A DNA stretch of 64,000 nt from Bretschneidera sinensis (GCA_023935145.1 CM043703.1:25443727-25507726), one strand, 5' to 3'; numbered from the stretch's first letter, positions 45,475 through 57,331 are shown. A program made the numbers and translations. The notes: generated by a model not told the origin, from the letters alone.

Positions 45475-46639
45475 TGTTGACCCACATTTGATTTTAATAA
45501 TGAAAAAACACTACTTAAATTGCACTAACAATTTTAACTAAATGTTTAAGCGATAAAAGCATTCAGTACAAAAACAAGATGCAAGAACACAATACGTTCA
45601 GACACCAAAGGAAGACAGGAGATCTAGAATAGGCACTAAGGTAATTGAATCACATTATAAATCTATAAAATTCAAGTATTTATCTTGATCTATGGCTCAA
45701 TTTACAAAAGGCTTTGCCAAAACTAAAATATAAAAATGTTTTTTAAAGTTAAAAACTGTTTTGAGACAAAAACTGGGTTTAAGGACAACCCAGTCGACTA
45801 GGTCTCTATACCAATTGACTGAGAAAAGGGACAATAAGTTCCCAGTCGACTGGTAACTTAATTTAGTTGACTGATCCTATGAGCCAATCGACTGGTACTT
45901 TCCCCAAGCCTAAAAGTGAACATTTTTTCGCTTGACCCAGTCGACTGGTAATTCAAAAATATGACCATTTGAGACGCGAGACTTAAGCATTTAATATTTC
46001 AAACCTACCAAATCAGTGTCTAATGCCCATATAAGTCCAAGGCTATAAAAACTCTATTGAATGAGCATTTAAAAAGAATGAGATAGCACATTCAATTGAT
46101 ACAGTAGCTCAATAGCACATTCAATTAATATAATAGCTCATTAACTCTCAAAAGCCTAAAAAATTTATTGTGAGCCATTTTTTAATCTTGTTCTTGAAAA
46201 AAAGATATTCTTCATTTGTAAAAGCATTCATTGCTATCTCTCAACCATTTACTTTATAGTTAAATACCATTTATTGTAAAGAGAAAGAGTTGGTGTAACT
46301 CTTAGAGTTTTTAGGATTAAACACTTATTTGTAACTTCCATGAGGAAAAAATTGTTTGTAAGGTTTATTTAACACCAATGAAGTTGCTCGACTAACGATT
46401 AATGGATTATTTCAAGGAGGTTCCTTGAATAGAGTGGACATAGGGTCAGAAAGATTCCAATATTGTCGAATCACTATAAACGGAGTTTGCATATTCTTTT
46501 CATCAACTCTTTTATTTTCAAGCATATTATCTAATTATGTGCCTTTCTTAGTAAACTGTTTTAAAATCTTGCAAGTTAATTCGCAAAAAGTTTTTAAAAC
46601 ACAATTCACCCCCTTCTTAGGTTTGAACCTCGGTTTACA
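45475..46639 (+). repeat. 3' LTR of the Sirevirus-like element (1165 bp)
   Basis: Pairs with 31666-32858, starting TGTTGACC and ending GGTTTACA. It has its own 30-base local duplication (AGCTCAATAGCACATTCAAT near 46090-46140) not present in the 5' LTR. A purine run TTAGAGGGAGCA lies about 55 bases before it, the nearest polypurine candidate. Confidence 0.9.
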
Positions 46640-46820
46640 ACTATCTTGAGCTGAGCCGAGCCACTGTCTTGAGTCGAGCCGAGCCAAGCCACTGTTCTGA
46701 GTTGCACCTATTACAGACAAAGTTTGCAAAGTAAGGTGTGTTTTTCTCCATTTTGAAAGATTTACTAATATTTTATTTTGGCAGATTGAGTAAATTGTGT
46801 TTGGTATTTTGTCAAAAAAA

Positions 46821-46876
46821 TATTTTGGAAATACCATTTTATTGCTGTTATTTTGGAAATACCATTTTATTGCTGT
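46821..46876. repeat. Perfect 28-bp tandem duplication
   Basis: The 28-base unit beginning TATTTTGGAAATACC and ending TTATTGCTGT occurs twice with no difference (46821-46848 and 46849-46876), in the gypsy leader. Its perfection implies a recent event. Confidence 0.9.
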
Positions 46877-47099
46877 CAGAGGCCTTTGAATTTGTTTAAC
46901 CCTGATTTTAGCTACATTTTACTAAAACACAATTGCATTCACACCTATCAAATTGGTAGCCGTCCAAATTAAATTGAGAGTTTTTATTGTGTGTATCTTA
47001 GTAATTTCCCATTCCAGTTAATTTGTGCAATTATTTTTATTTAAGCATTTCCTTTAATTTCCTATAAAATGATTATTAATAGCACCCCATAAAATTCAC

Positions 47100-48680
47100 T
47101 AGACATTCACGCTATAAAAAATGATTTGAACAATATCAAAAGTGAGCTTGAGTCTTTCAAAGGTGACCCTAGTGCCATATAAAAACTACAGGAGGGTATG
47201 ACTAGACTACTGAGAGATAATATTAAACAATCTATAGGAGAATTGCCTGAGTCATCCATTAGATAACCATATCGGTCGCCTTATTCTGTAGGGACACTAT
47301 GCCTCCTTCCCACCCCAAGCCTCCCAAGAGCTTCACTTAGAGCAAGTCATATTCACCTCCCAACCAATTGACCTCCCCTTTTAAGAGACACCAACCCTTA
47401 TGAGTCATTCCTTGAAGATGATCAACCAAACCTTAGGTACCTGCCTCAACATGGACTTAGGCAAGTTATATATAATTAATATGAACGAAATGATCCTAGG
47501 CAAGTAGTTTGCGATCAAAACATAGGTGTTCGCCTCCTCCCCGTGGAAAAGGTTATGGTTATGGAGATTTTATTGATAACACTAAACGGATTAAGGTTGA
47601 TGCTCCTACGTATGATGGGAAGTTAGATCCCGCCATATTCTTATATTGGATAGTTGGTATGGAGGATTTTTTTGAGTGGTATGGCATGTCTGATATAGAG
47701 TGAGTCCACTTTGCCAAGATAAAACTAATAGGACCCACTAAGACATATTGGCAAGCTGTCCAACATAATTTAGAGTGTTTAAATAAGCCACTAATCACTC
47801 AATGGGCGGTCATGAAACAGATTTTGAAGAAGAAATATCTTTCTACCTATTATCAGTGCCAATTGGTTGATTAACTTCTCGATCACAAACAAACTTATGA
47901 TGTCACCGACTACATAACTAGGTTTGATGAACTTATGCTTATGTGTGGGATCGAGGATGAGTCTTTCATTACTATTAATAGATTCTTGAATGGCCTGAGC
48001 ACCGATATTAAAAGAGAGGTTGTTTTGTATTCTCTTATGACGGTTGAGGATGCCTATCACAAAGCCCTAGAATTAGAAAAGTACCTCAAGTTGTCGACTT
48101 TTCGTCATATGCCTTTTCAGGGTAATAAGTCTCAATCAGCCTCCGGGGATAGCACTAAGCGTGGTAGTGAGTCTAGTTCCTCTTTCTCCTACACTCCTCA
48201 TCCTAGTACATCCTTGGGTGCGTCTCATTCTAGTATGTCCTCCATTCATTGTCATCGTTGTCATGAAAAGGGACACATTGCCACTAGATGTCCTCAACGT
48301 GCTTTAGTTTTAGATTTCAAACCTCATGAAGAGGGTAGGACTCATCGTGTCAATGTTGTGGAGTGTTTTTTACCAACTAGTCAACCTGAAGATTTAGAAT
48401 CTACCGAGATACTCTTAAACTCAACTCTTTATGGTATTGTTCAAGACCTATTAGGCCCTCCACCTATTGACTTCATTTTGCCCCCTGATCTTATTGCTCC
48501 TTCTCTATTGTCTCTTTTGCAGTTGCATGCCGAGCCTCCACATGAAATTGCATTATCTAATATGAATGGGAAATTTTCCATTGAGGTACCTCGTACAACT
48601 ACAACTTATAATAAAAGTGATATTGTCATGATCTTTATTCCTTATGCACATTATTTTGACCCAACTCTAAAATAACCACC
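47100..48680 (+). pseudogene. Ty3/gypsy gag (interrupted)
   Basis: Matches plant gypsy Gag in order: KNDLNNIKSELESFKGDPSA (near 47115-47175), RIKVDAPTYDGKLDPAIFLY (47590-47650), YWQAVQHNLE, YITRFDELMLMCGIEDES (47910-47965), FLNGLSTDIKREV, and the zinc knuckle CHRCHEKGHIATRC (48248-48289). Stops at 47701 and 47871 and an earlier frame change break it. After the knuckle the frame stays open to 48675 but protease, RT and RNase H are absent, although some text (LSNMNGKFSIEV) may be a relic of the linker. Confidence 0.85.
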
Positions 48681-48691
48681 TGATCAACTTA

Positions 48692-48830
48692 GTGGACCTT
48701 TTTTCCATTATCTATGAAATTGGACCTTATACTTATTTTCTTGAGTTACCTGAATACTTCAATATTAGTCTTGTTTTCACTGTGGAAAATTTAACACCTT
48801 ACCAAGGTACCTTGGAGCCTCCTGTTGTGC
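48692..48830 (+). pseudogene. Ty3/gypsy integrase C-terminal remnant
   Basis: DLFSIIYEIGPYTYFLELPE and LVFTVENLTPYQG match the integrase C-terminal module of plant gypsy elements (pattern F.I..RIG.NAY.LELP....S.VFNV.DL.PY.G). It follows the gag frame with the whole catalytic pol deleted between them. Confidence 0.75.
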
Positions 48831-49060
48831 TTCTCATGTTCACGCAGGCCCCACTCATGTGCTTGGAACCATTTGGAATGTCGAAGCCTTTCCTTTGTCT
48901 TGTGGGACAATCCATCGCTACCTTTTCAGTGGAAGGGTCGCCCAAAAGCATAGAGTACTTGACTTTCCGAAGAAGTGTTTCGTGAATTTGATCCTGAGTT
49001 CGTAGATTGGTGTCTTCAATCTAACTCGCCTGCGTCGAGGTCTTTTCAATCGGAGAAGAA

Positions 49061-49405
49061 TGATGGAGAACCATAGTTGGGATCTTATTTATGTTGGTTA
49101 GGAAACTATTTATTTTATTTTGGAAACTCTTATGTTATTTTGGGAGTTTATTTAATTTCTATCAGGTGGGGATTTGTTTCATAATATGTGTAGGGTTGGT
49201 GCCTATATAAGCATCTGGTTAAGTTTATTTTAGAGAGATTGGATTATGAATTGAAAACTGATTACCTTTTTATCTCTGTTTCTCAGTTTGTTATGTTCTT
49301 CATCTTGTCTATCTCTCTTTTACCTAGTCTATTTTCTCTTGGTTAATCTCATTGCTTCTTCTTTTTCTCAATCTATTTTTGTTTCTACCTACCTATCCGA
49401 CATCA
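49061..49405 (+). repeat. 3' LTR of the outer gypsy element
   Basis: A 345-bp repeat that pairs with 30763-31130; the preceding TCAATCGGAGAAGAA is the likely polypurine-type site. Length and base differences from the 5' LTR show it is not recent. Confidence 0.9.
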
Positions 49406-49410
49406 CTTAG

Positions 49411-52400
49411 TGTTGGTCATCAAAATTTTCAGAACTCTAGATGATTCGCAGGAGGTTTTGTTTCTTGTTTGAGTGCCTCTGTTGGCAGTGGAGGGGATTA
49501 TGGCTATCAGAATTCTAGTGTAGGTTTTGTCATCGAGCATCGGTGGTGGCTAAAGTTTTTTTTGGTTTTTCACGGTGATATCATTGTACATATAGTATTT
49601 TGTCGTTCTTATAATTAAACAACATCAATTTGTTGATACTGGAATCTGATCGGTTGGCTACACGAATCCTTATGCACACAAGATAATAAAAAAAAAAAAC
49701 TAGAAGTACAACAAGAGTTTTATGACTTGAGCCTCCGAAAATGTCAGTTTATTTAGGAAATCGAAGTTCATTAAATCTCTGGCTTCATATTCTGATTAAT
49801 TTAGAACTCTCGTTTAACTTAGGTTTAAAAGCTATTTTTCATTCTCATCTTTGGGTTAAAAGTATTATTTTACCCTTAAATTTGGTAGTTATTATTTATT
49901 TTCCTCACAAACAGCACGTGTCATTGTACAATTGGTTGATGTATTTTAGATATAAAATTATCTTTTTTTAAGTTAGGGACTTTTGGCATACATGAACAAC
50001 AAATTTGGAAATTAAGGAGTTAAATTGTTGGATCGAACATGAAGAACACACAAGTGCAATCACACTAAAATTGAGAGTATCAGATGCAATTAAGACTTCT
50101 TAAATTTTAGAAATTAAACCAATTAAGTAAGCACCTTTTCATTTGGGATCCAAAAGTAAGATACTATAACACTTCTTTGTACACCGCATTAGCCCTCGTT
50201 TCTCTTGAGAATGTGGCATGCCATGATTGATCTTATTGCAAGGATGGCAATTAACCTATCCATAATTGGCGCCAAGATTATTCCATTTTTTGACAATGTG
50301 GCACACCACAATTGATTTTTTTTTTTTTTTTTGCGTGAACCACAAACAAGGCAATGCATAATTGCCCCAATAAATACATATAATACGTAGCTTTTTTTGC
50401 TTAACTCTTTGTCGTAATTCAATCTTTGGGCATTAAAAAAAATTAATTTAAGTTGACCTTCAATACAAATAAACAGTGCAAAATTTAATCCATAATATCA
50501 AATCCATTTATGATGATGTTTCAGAATTGATTAAAGTGTATTTAAATCAACTAAAAGTAAAAATTATTTAAATCAATTCTTAAACATGATTTATATATTA
50601 ACATGATTTGAATAATGTTTTAATTGAAAATTAAATCAATTTATCTTAAAGTGAGTTGAAGATTTGAGTGAATTTAAAAAAGATTAAATTAAAACCTAAA
50701 CGAAAAGGTGGACAGGCTGATAACTAGACATGGGAAATGAACAGGTTGGATCGAGTCTTACAGGTAGCGAGTCAACGGGTACAAGTTAAAAATGTTATTT
50801 TCTTAACATGTCTTATTTTTTATACCCATATTCGTGTTTTAGCAGGTGAGTAAAATATAAAAAACAGGTATTGACAAATTTTTTTTTATTTAAACGAGAA
50901 AATGATGATCCGAATAAAGTCTTACAAGTAGCGAGTCAACGGATATCGAATAAAAATGTTTATTTTTTAACATATCTTATTTTTCATATTCATGTACTCA
51001 TTTTTAACGAATAGATTATGAATCATTAATGAGATTAAAAATAAATACGAATTAAAAATACCAACTTTAACAAACAAAAGATACACGTTTTTTATTTTTT
51101 TTTAAATATTTAATGAAGTGCGTGCACACGTAAAGCAAATCTATAATCATCAAAATAGTAGACTAATTAAAACATTGAAAACTATGTTAAAAGCAACTTT
51201 GTCAGTATTTTCCACACTAAATCTTTTGCTCTTCGCCCACAAATTTTCATTTTGCTTTGCCTAATAAAAGTTTTCCTTTTTGTCACGCAAGACAACAACT
51301 CCCCAACTCCCTTTGAATTAGCCAAAGCTAGATGTTGAAAAGAAAGGAAAAGGAGAAAAATAAATAAATACCAAATTTATATATAGCTTTCAGTCTCTAT
51401 AGCATTTTCCATTGGGTCTATTATTTTATATTTGAAGTTCAAAGGGGGAGTTGAAAGATTCATATAAATGATGATGATGATGGTGTAACAGTTGGTTCTG
51501 AAAGTGATGATGATTAAAAGACGAAGAAGAGAGAGCAGTTTCCTGGAAAGTCACCATTTTCCAGGAAAGTCCCCTCATCATTTATTGGTCCACACTCCAC
51601 ACAACAATTTCAGGGACATCAAATTGAACTATGATGTGTGTTGTGGAATATTATACAAGGAGAGAACCTTCTCATTATCATCATCGTCGTCGTTCGTCGT
51701 CATCATCATCCTTCATGTTTTGTCCACACCAATCATAATAGCGTACCTATAACCTATACATGTAGGACCCATTACTGGATTAATCTGGACCGTCCATTGA
51801 GATGATCAAACTAAGATATCTTCCATTATTGTCAAGTGGAATAGTTTTTTTATATAATATGGGATATTTTGTTGGGACCCTCTAATAGGAAAAGGGTAAG
51901 GCGTCTTTGTGTCTGATCTTGATGGAAAAATCCCATAATGTGATTTTGTGAGAAAATAAAGGGAATGGCCAATGGGACATCATGTGGAGTGTGACCCACC
52001 AGTGCCCTTAAAGAGAGCATCTCACGAGACCATAGCAATCCCATTTCTTTTTTTCAAGTGAATCATCCATTCCTTTCTTTGTCTACACGCTTCTCACGCC
52101 ACTCATTATTTCTCTTGACTTCTATCTATCTCTAATGTATAATCAACTGAATTAAGGACATATACACGTGAGCTAACCTCTAATCTCCACGCCCTTTTAT
52201 CTCTCTTACTTACATCACATAAAATTAACCTCCAACTGATTTATCATTATTCCAACCTTACTTTCTATACAAAAAAATATCCTCCAAAATAATCGTTTAA
52301 TTTTGACATCCGAAACCGTTAACAGTTAATATTAATTATATCATAAAGTTTCATTAATAGCGTATTAATTTATCTTTAAAGATTATTGTAGTGAGTGAGA

Positions 52401-53457
52401 AAACACTGAATTAAATAGAGAAAAATGGTTTCCTACTAACTGTGATCTACCAAAATTGATGGCACTGCTGGCTATCTCCTTGGCAGTGTCATTCTTTCTT
52501 CATCAGAGACACACTTCAAATTAAGCAGCAATCTAGCTGCAACATGAAACTGGATCATATTCAGTTGTGTTTCTGATGATAGATTAAACAGTTGCCTTAT
52601 TTAAAATAATTTTTTTTGTTTAATTGTGTTGTTGATGTAGAAGTCAAATCTATTATAAACAACATAATTAAACAAGATTTCAACCTTGAAAAATTCTTGT
52701 TTGCAGCTAATGTAAACACTGTTTATTTACACTAACATTGTGTTTGATTGCATAGAATTGAGGTTTGAAATTAAAATTAATGTGAAATTATATATATTTT
52801 TTTAATTTTAAAATTATTGAAAAAAATCATAATTTCATTTAAACTTCAATTTTATACAACTAAATGTAGCGTTACAAATGTAAAAAAAATTTCTCTTTTG
52901 ATAAATGGCTGCGATATTGCTGGTGCAAATATACACTGTTTACATAGGATGCTTGCAAGAATTCCTAGGCTTTCCCAAACTGCAGAGAATCATGATCGCA
53001 CAAAACAAAACGAGCAGAAAAGAGGGTACCAAAAGGCATTGATTGCATGTGCATAATATGGTATATGACTCATTTGTAATGTGGGATTGGACCTTTAGTT
53101 TGATAAGATGGAGATAGATGGAATATTAGAATATTGATACATATACGTATGATCACCACAAATCCCAACTTAGCTATATGCATTTTTAGAAGGAACAAAA
53201 GGATAACAAAGAAGTAAAAGTAATCCCTTCATATATATATTTGTCTAAATATTTACAAGAGTACATAAATAAAATAAAATAAAAAAGATAAGGAGATATA
53301 ATATTGATCAGTAATTTACTACCTTACTAGTATTTTCTACAAATTAATAATTAATTCCCTTAACCAAAAATAGAGGGGTTGTTTTTTTTGGGGGGAGGGG
53401 GGTGGCTATGCCTTTTTAATTGTCTTTTTTTCTAATTAATTTCCTATGACAACTTAA
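49411..53457. other. Gene-poor AT-rich interval downstream of HAT22
   Basis: No gene is supported in about 4 kb. It holds a poly-T run near 50318-50332, a degenerate tandem duplication at 50728-51000, and polyT/G-rich simple sequence near 53380-53402. Open frames at 49741, 51492 and 52817 have no recognisable domain. The stretch 51480-51730 is rich in ATG/CATCAT repeats, explaining its open frames. Confidence 0.45.
50728..51010. repeat. Degenerate tandem duplication, period about 164 bp
   Basis: The phrase GAGTCTTACAGGTAGCGAGT, then CAACGGGTA...AAAAATGTTATTTTCTTAACATGTCTTATTTTT, recurs at 50919 as AAGTCTTACAAGTAGCGAGT, CAACGGATA and the same tail. This text resembles ends of common plant dispersed elements, but I cannot name one. 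Confidence 0.6.
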
Positions 53458-54885
53458 TTAACAAGCTGCAGAAGGATTGGTGAAGGGAGTAAACAAGTGA
53501 GGCTTAGGAGCCATTGAAAAGGGGCTCTTAGCATTGCTGTCGCCGATGCGGACACCGGTGCCGATTCTTTCACAAGAAGGGCACATGGTGAGAGTGGCTG
53601 CTGGCATATGCATGTAAAAAGGTTGAGCCAATTTCAGTGCTTTCAATTCTTGTAATTCCTTTTGTAGTCTCCTGTTCTCATCTGTTAGTGTCTCACAACA
53701 TTTCTTCAAGAACTCACAATCTACTTCAGTTTGCTTCAGCTTTGTCCTGTGAAAAATTAATTAAAATTTTGATTTATATTAATCAAAATTAAATGAAAGG
53801 TCAAATAAAAGAATTTCTTTTTCCATTTAGAAAATAAATAAAGCCTAAGGATAAATCTTCAACGGGGAAAATTCATGTCTGCACATGCACGGTCCAAACA
53901 CAAACATCACAACCGTTCATATAATTTTCTCTCTGAGTCATGAATAATTGTGATGCACCCAATTCAAATGCACAGTATTTAAACCGTTGGTGCAAAATAA
54001 AAAATTTCTAGCATAAAAGGCTCGAGTTTATTGAATGAGTATTAAAAAAAAAAAAAAAAAAAAACTTGAAATAGGGTTTATTAATTGATTATTTTCTCTT
54101 TTTTATCATTTGTGGGCCATTTGGATATTTTGAGGGTCACGTTATTTACCTGGCTCTCCTGTTCTGGAACCATACTTCAACTTGTCTAGGCCGTAGATGT
54201 AACTGCCTTGCTAAAACTTGCTTTTGCTTCTGTTAATACGTACAGAAACAATTAAAAAAAAAAGGATTAATTCAAAGGTTGAAATAAAACAACTAATCAA
54301 AGTAGTTAATTAAAAGATAAATTAAGAGAGGTAGCAGTGAGATAATTTAATTACAGGATTAAGAGTGCTATGTTGCTTAAAGCTGTCTTCTAACAGAGCA
54401 GACTGTTCCTTTGTGAGCCTAAGTTTCTTTCTTGCATTAACACCATCTTCATCTTCATCACTTATAACTCTTGAAGAAACCCTTTCTAACTCTACGCACT
54501 CTTCACTGCTAAGGTCTCTCTCCCTCTTGACAGCGACCCTGCCACTAGAGAAGGAGTTAGACAAAGCACTAGGAGGAGGAGAAGCTTGACGATCACCACC
54601 AGATTCCTGATGATCACCACAAATATAATTATAGCCAACAGATCTGTTGTTGATCACATCAATAATATTCTTTTTGCTGCTAGGAGTACCAACTATGTAA
54701 CCCTGATCACCGGAGAGGCTTAAAGTCAGCGATGGCTCCGTCTGATCATAATCATCAAGCTTGAGGCTGCTGCTGCTGCAAGGTGATTTCTTAGGCGGCG
54801 TTTGGTTGGTAACAATATTATTGGACTTTGATGTGAGACTTAACCCTAGAACAAGGCCTGTGTTACAAGAATCATCAAAACCCAT
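53458..54885 (-). CDS. HAT22: HD-Zip class II homeodomain-leucine zipper transcription factor, HAT22/HAT9 type (299 aa)
   Basis: Three minus-strand exons in phase: 54355-54885, 54150-54229, 53458-53746. The N-terminus [18 protein letters not shown] is the HAT22/HAT9 signature and includes an EAR-like LVLGLSL; a second LxLxL, LTLSL, follows near residue 54. These recruit co-repressors in the family. The homeodomain runs from [16 protein letters not shown] through [16 protein letters not shown], covering the usual helix-3 WFQNRR. The leucine zipper follows ([20 protein letters not shown]). After it comes the class II redox motif CPSCE ([12 protein letters not shown]), and the protein ends FTNPSAAC. 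It acts in the nucleus on AAT(G/C)ATT sites, generally as a repressor in auxin, cytokinin or shade responses. Length and exon layout (intron inside the homeodomain) fit the family. All frames are open. Confidence 0.95.
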
Positions 54886-55300
54886 TTCAGTGATATATAT
54901 TATTAGTTTTCAAGGTTAACTAAAAGAGAGAAAGCTAGAGAGGGGAAAAGGGAGACTTGTTGTTGTTGCAGTAGGAAGTTTGAAAGATATGACCATATGG
55001 CGAGCAGTGGGTCTTAAGAAGGAAGAGAATGAGTATGACCTCTTGTTTTTTTGTGTGTTGGTGTGGGAGGGTATATAGTTGGGTGAGTGCGTGGGTGGCT
55101 ATGATTCTCTCGACAAAGGTTGACTAAAATGTTGAAACCATTAATATATTATTTTTATAACTATGTTTGATAAATGATTAAAATTAATTTAAAATAAAAT
55201 TTAATTTTAATTATTTTACCAAACGCTTAAATATTATATAAAAAAATAATTAAAAATAAATTAGATGAACGCATCAAGAGAATGATTCGTCAGCCATCCG
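54886..55300 (-). promoter_or_regulatory. HAT22 5' leader and proximal promoter with two HD-Zip II-type sites
   Basis: A TATA-like CTATATACC (minus strand, about 55071-55079) lies about 190 bases before the ATG, with a purine-rich leader (AGAGAGAAAGCTAGAGAGGG on the plus strand) between. AATGATT occurs at 55173-55179 and 55281-55287; the second sits in the palindrome GAATGATTC. These match the AAT(G/C)ATT core bound by HD-Zip II proteins, which often repress their own genes. The functional reading is an inference. Confidence 0.45.
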
Positions 55301-55899
55301 CCACCCGTTAAGTACCAATACTGACTATTCTTTCCCTCTTCTTCTTTGTGTTGTAGTTCTACTTTACAAGTAGTATCAATTATTACTCAACTTTTGCTTT
55401 GTTTAACTTATATATGTACCCCACCGGCCTTGATATATTTTCTTTCAATTATTTTTGTTTCTTATGTTGTCCCCATACAATTTTAAGTGGCCATTGTCTT
55501 TGCACTCATTGAAAGATTGCTTGGATTAAGAACATTTTTATACAAGCATATATAATATGGTGGTGACTATAGAATTAAAGGATAGTTTTTGTTAAATAAT
55601 AAAGAAACTTTATTCCCATAATCTTTAAGTAATTGATAACTCAATTATTTTTTAACAGAATATCAGAATTTTAGTCGTGGTTTCGAAACTAAGAATGTTT
55701 ATTTTTTATTTAATATTTTATTTAGTGTTTTTTCTTTTAAACCTGCGGTTTTTTTTTTACATTTGAGTTTCACATGAATAGTCTTTAATCATTCAGTCAG
55801 TTTGCACGTAAAGATGTATGTTAAAACATAAAGAAATAATTGAGTTATTTCTTATCTGCTTAAACTTTTGAAATAATTGATGACTCAACTATTTCTTAA
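55301..55899. other. HAT22 upstream intergenic DNA
   Basis: AT-rich, no gene seen. It runs up to the target duplication of the MITE at 55900. Confidence 0.35.
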
Positions 55900-56076
55900 G
55901 AGTTCAACTCCTCTGCAGTAAAATTTGATAAAGTAAAGCTTACAGTACATTACTTTTGCATATGAATTTAAATTTATACAATTTTGAGATGTATGTGGTG
56001 GAAAATTTTTTATAATCAATATTTATATAAACTGCAGATTTTACTTAACAATTTTTCTTACAGAAAAATTGATCTC
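55900..56076. mobile_element. Mutator-like MITE, copy 2, 177 bp with 9-bp TSD
   Basis: The 9-mer ATTTCTTAA flanks both ends exactly (55891-55899 and 56077-56085). The ends are GAGTTCAACTCCTCTG and, reverse complemented, GAGATCAATTTTTCTG. The core ATACAATTTTGAGATG...TTTTTTATAATCAATATTTAT matches copy 1. Confidence 0.88.
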
Positions 56077-56085
56077 ATTTCTTAA

Positions 56086-57331
56086 TAGTTTTGATCAAAA
56101 GGGAAAGGGTCCTAGATGATTGGGTATTAACAATTAAGTTCCCTTTATAACAGACCACATGAACTGTCCCCACGCCATGCCTAGTTCAATTGGCAAGAAA
56201 TGGGTACCATGTCACCCTTGCTCAGCAATATGGCATTTTATTGAATGGTGGGTAGTTTTTTCTTGCTTATTATGAATGTGGAGATTGAACGATTCGAGAT
56301 CTATCAATCATATGTATTATAAACAGAAAAAAAAATAAGACGCGATATATCCAGGTTCATCTCAAAATAGGATTACGTTTTTACTAAAAATTTTATTATT
56401 ATCAACCTCACAAATCTCTCGTTACAATGTACGCTTAATACATAAAAAATATTCATAAGCAACTTAAGATGCCCTAATTAAAGTTTACACCCTGCTACAA
56501 AACTACGATTATTTATGAACTTAAGCCTAAATTATCAAGTAAAAAATCAAACCCAAAACATATAAGAAAATTTTATATATTTAAACCCTTATGATCACCA
56601 AAAATTTTATAAATTTTGACCCATAAAATATACACAAACTTCCACAAAAATTAGATAGGGACGTGCACTAGCTAGTTTATCTTGATCGTCCTATGTTCAA
56701 TTCATGAGTGGCTTCTTTTTTTCTTTGTTTCTAGTGTGTGACAAAGCAAAAAGAAAAAAAGAAAGTAAAAGTAGGTAGAAGACACAATTGGAGTTTCAGA
56801 AAGTTATAATGGTGCCAGAATATGATTCATCAACAAGAATCCGGATCTTTGCTTAACTAGAAAGTTGATGTAGTGTGTTTGGGACCTACTCCTACTATTA
56901 TACACTACTTTCTAGATACATTTAAGCACCTTCAATATTAATAATGCTCTGTCGGCTATGCTGAGAAGAAGTTAGGTCACCCATAAAACATGATAAACCT
57001 AAAATAATGCAACAAAAAAAAGAAAAAAAAAAGCCAATTAAATAATTATAAGCATTAATCAATTTGTATAAAATACAGTCATCACACCTCATTGTACAGC
57101 TTTGATGGTCCCAGGACCAATCATCATCTATTACAAAGGTACGTGTGGCCAAGATTATTTCCATACAAATGGCCACAATATTTGTTAGCTCTTCCACGTT
57201 GAATTAGAACTGGTACTACCATTGTTTAGTAATTACTCCATAATCAACAACAATATTAGGAAAACAATTTCGCTTATTAGACGACATAGAGTGCAATTCC
57301 TATGCAATTAAATATATGCGCGTTGGGGATT
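56086..57331. other. Intergenic DNA between MITE copies 2 and 3
   Basis: No gene supported. A 91-codon open frame on the minus strand at 56922-57197 (MEELTNIVAICMEI start) has one hydrophobic run but no family resemblance or codon evidence, so it is left as unassigned. Confidence 0.35.

Larger units (their letters stand above)
31666..46639 (+). mobile_element. Sirevirus-like Ty1/copia element nested in the gypsy element
   Basis: Long LTRs at 31666-32858 and 45475-46639 begin TGTTGACC and end GGTTTACA, with the perfect duplication ACTAT outside (31661-31665 and 46640-46644). The primer site TGGTATCAGAGC starts two bases after the 5' LTR. Gag-pol is followed by about 2.4 kb more sequence: a palindrome cluster and an extra ORF before the 3' LTR. 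LTRs over 1 kb plus an extra ORF after pol are the hallmarks of the Sirevirus (SIRE/Maximus) branch. Without its two inserts (about 1.3 and 3.9 kb) it is about 9.8 kb, a usual size. Confidence 0.9.
30763..49405 (+). mobile_element. Ty3/gypsy retroelement (gag-only core), split by a nested 15-kb copia element
   Basis: LTRs at 30763-31130 and 49061-49405 start TGATGGAGAACCATAGTTGG and end CATCA, with the perfect 5-bp duplication CTTAG outside (30758-30762 and 49406-49410). A methionine-tRNA primer site follows the 5' LTR. After removing the inner copia element, the element's own sequence is only about 3.7 kb: two LTRs, leader, gag and a small integrase C-terminal piece. Text just outside both ends of the inner insertion is the same GAGCCGAGCCA-type repeat, confirming that the two halves belong together. 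Confidence 0.9.

Noticed and set aside
56922..57197. 91-codon open frame as a small membrane protein
   Set aside because: One hydrophobic run, but no family resemblance, start context or neighbouring promoter; length is within chance for AT-rich DNA.
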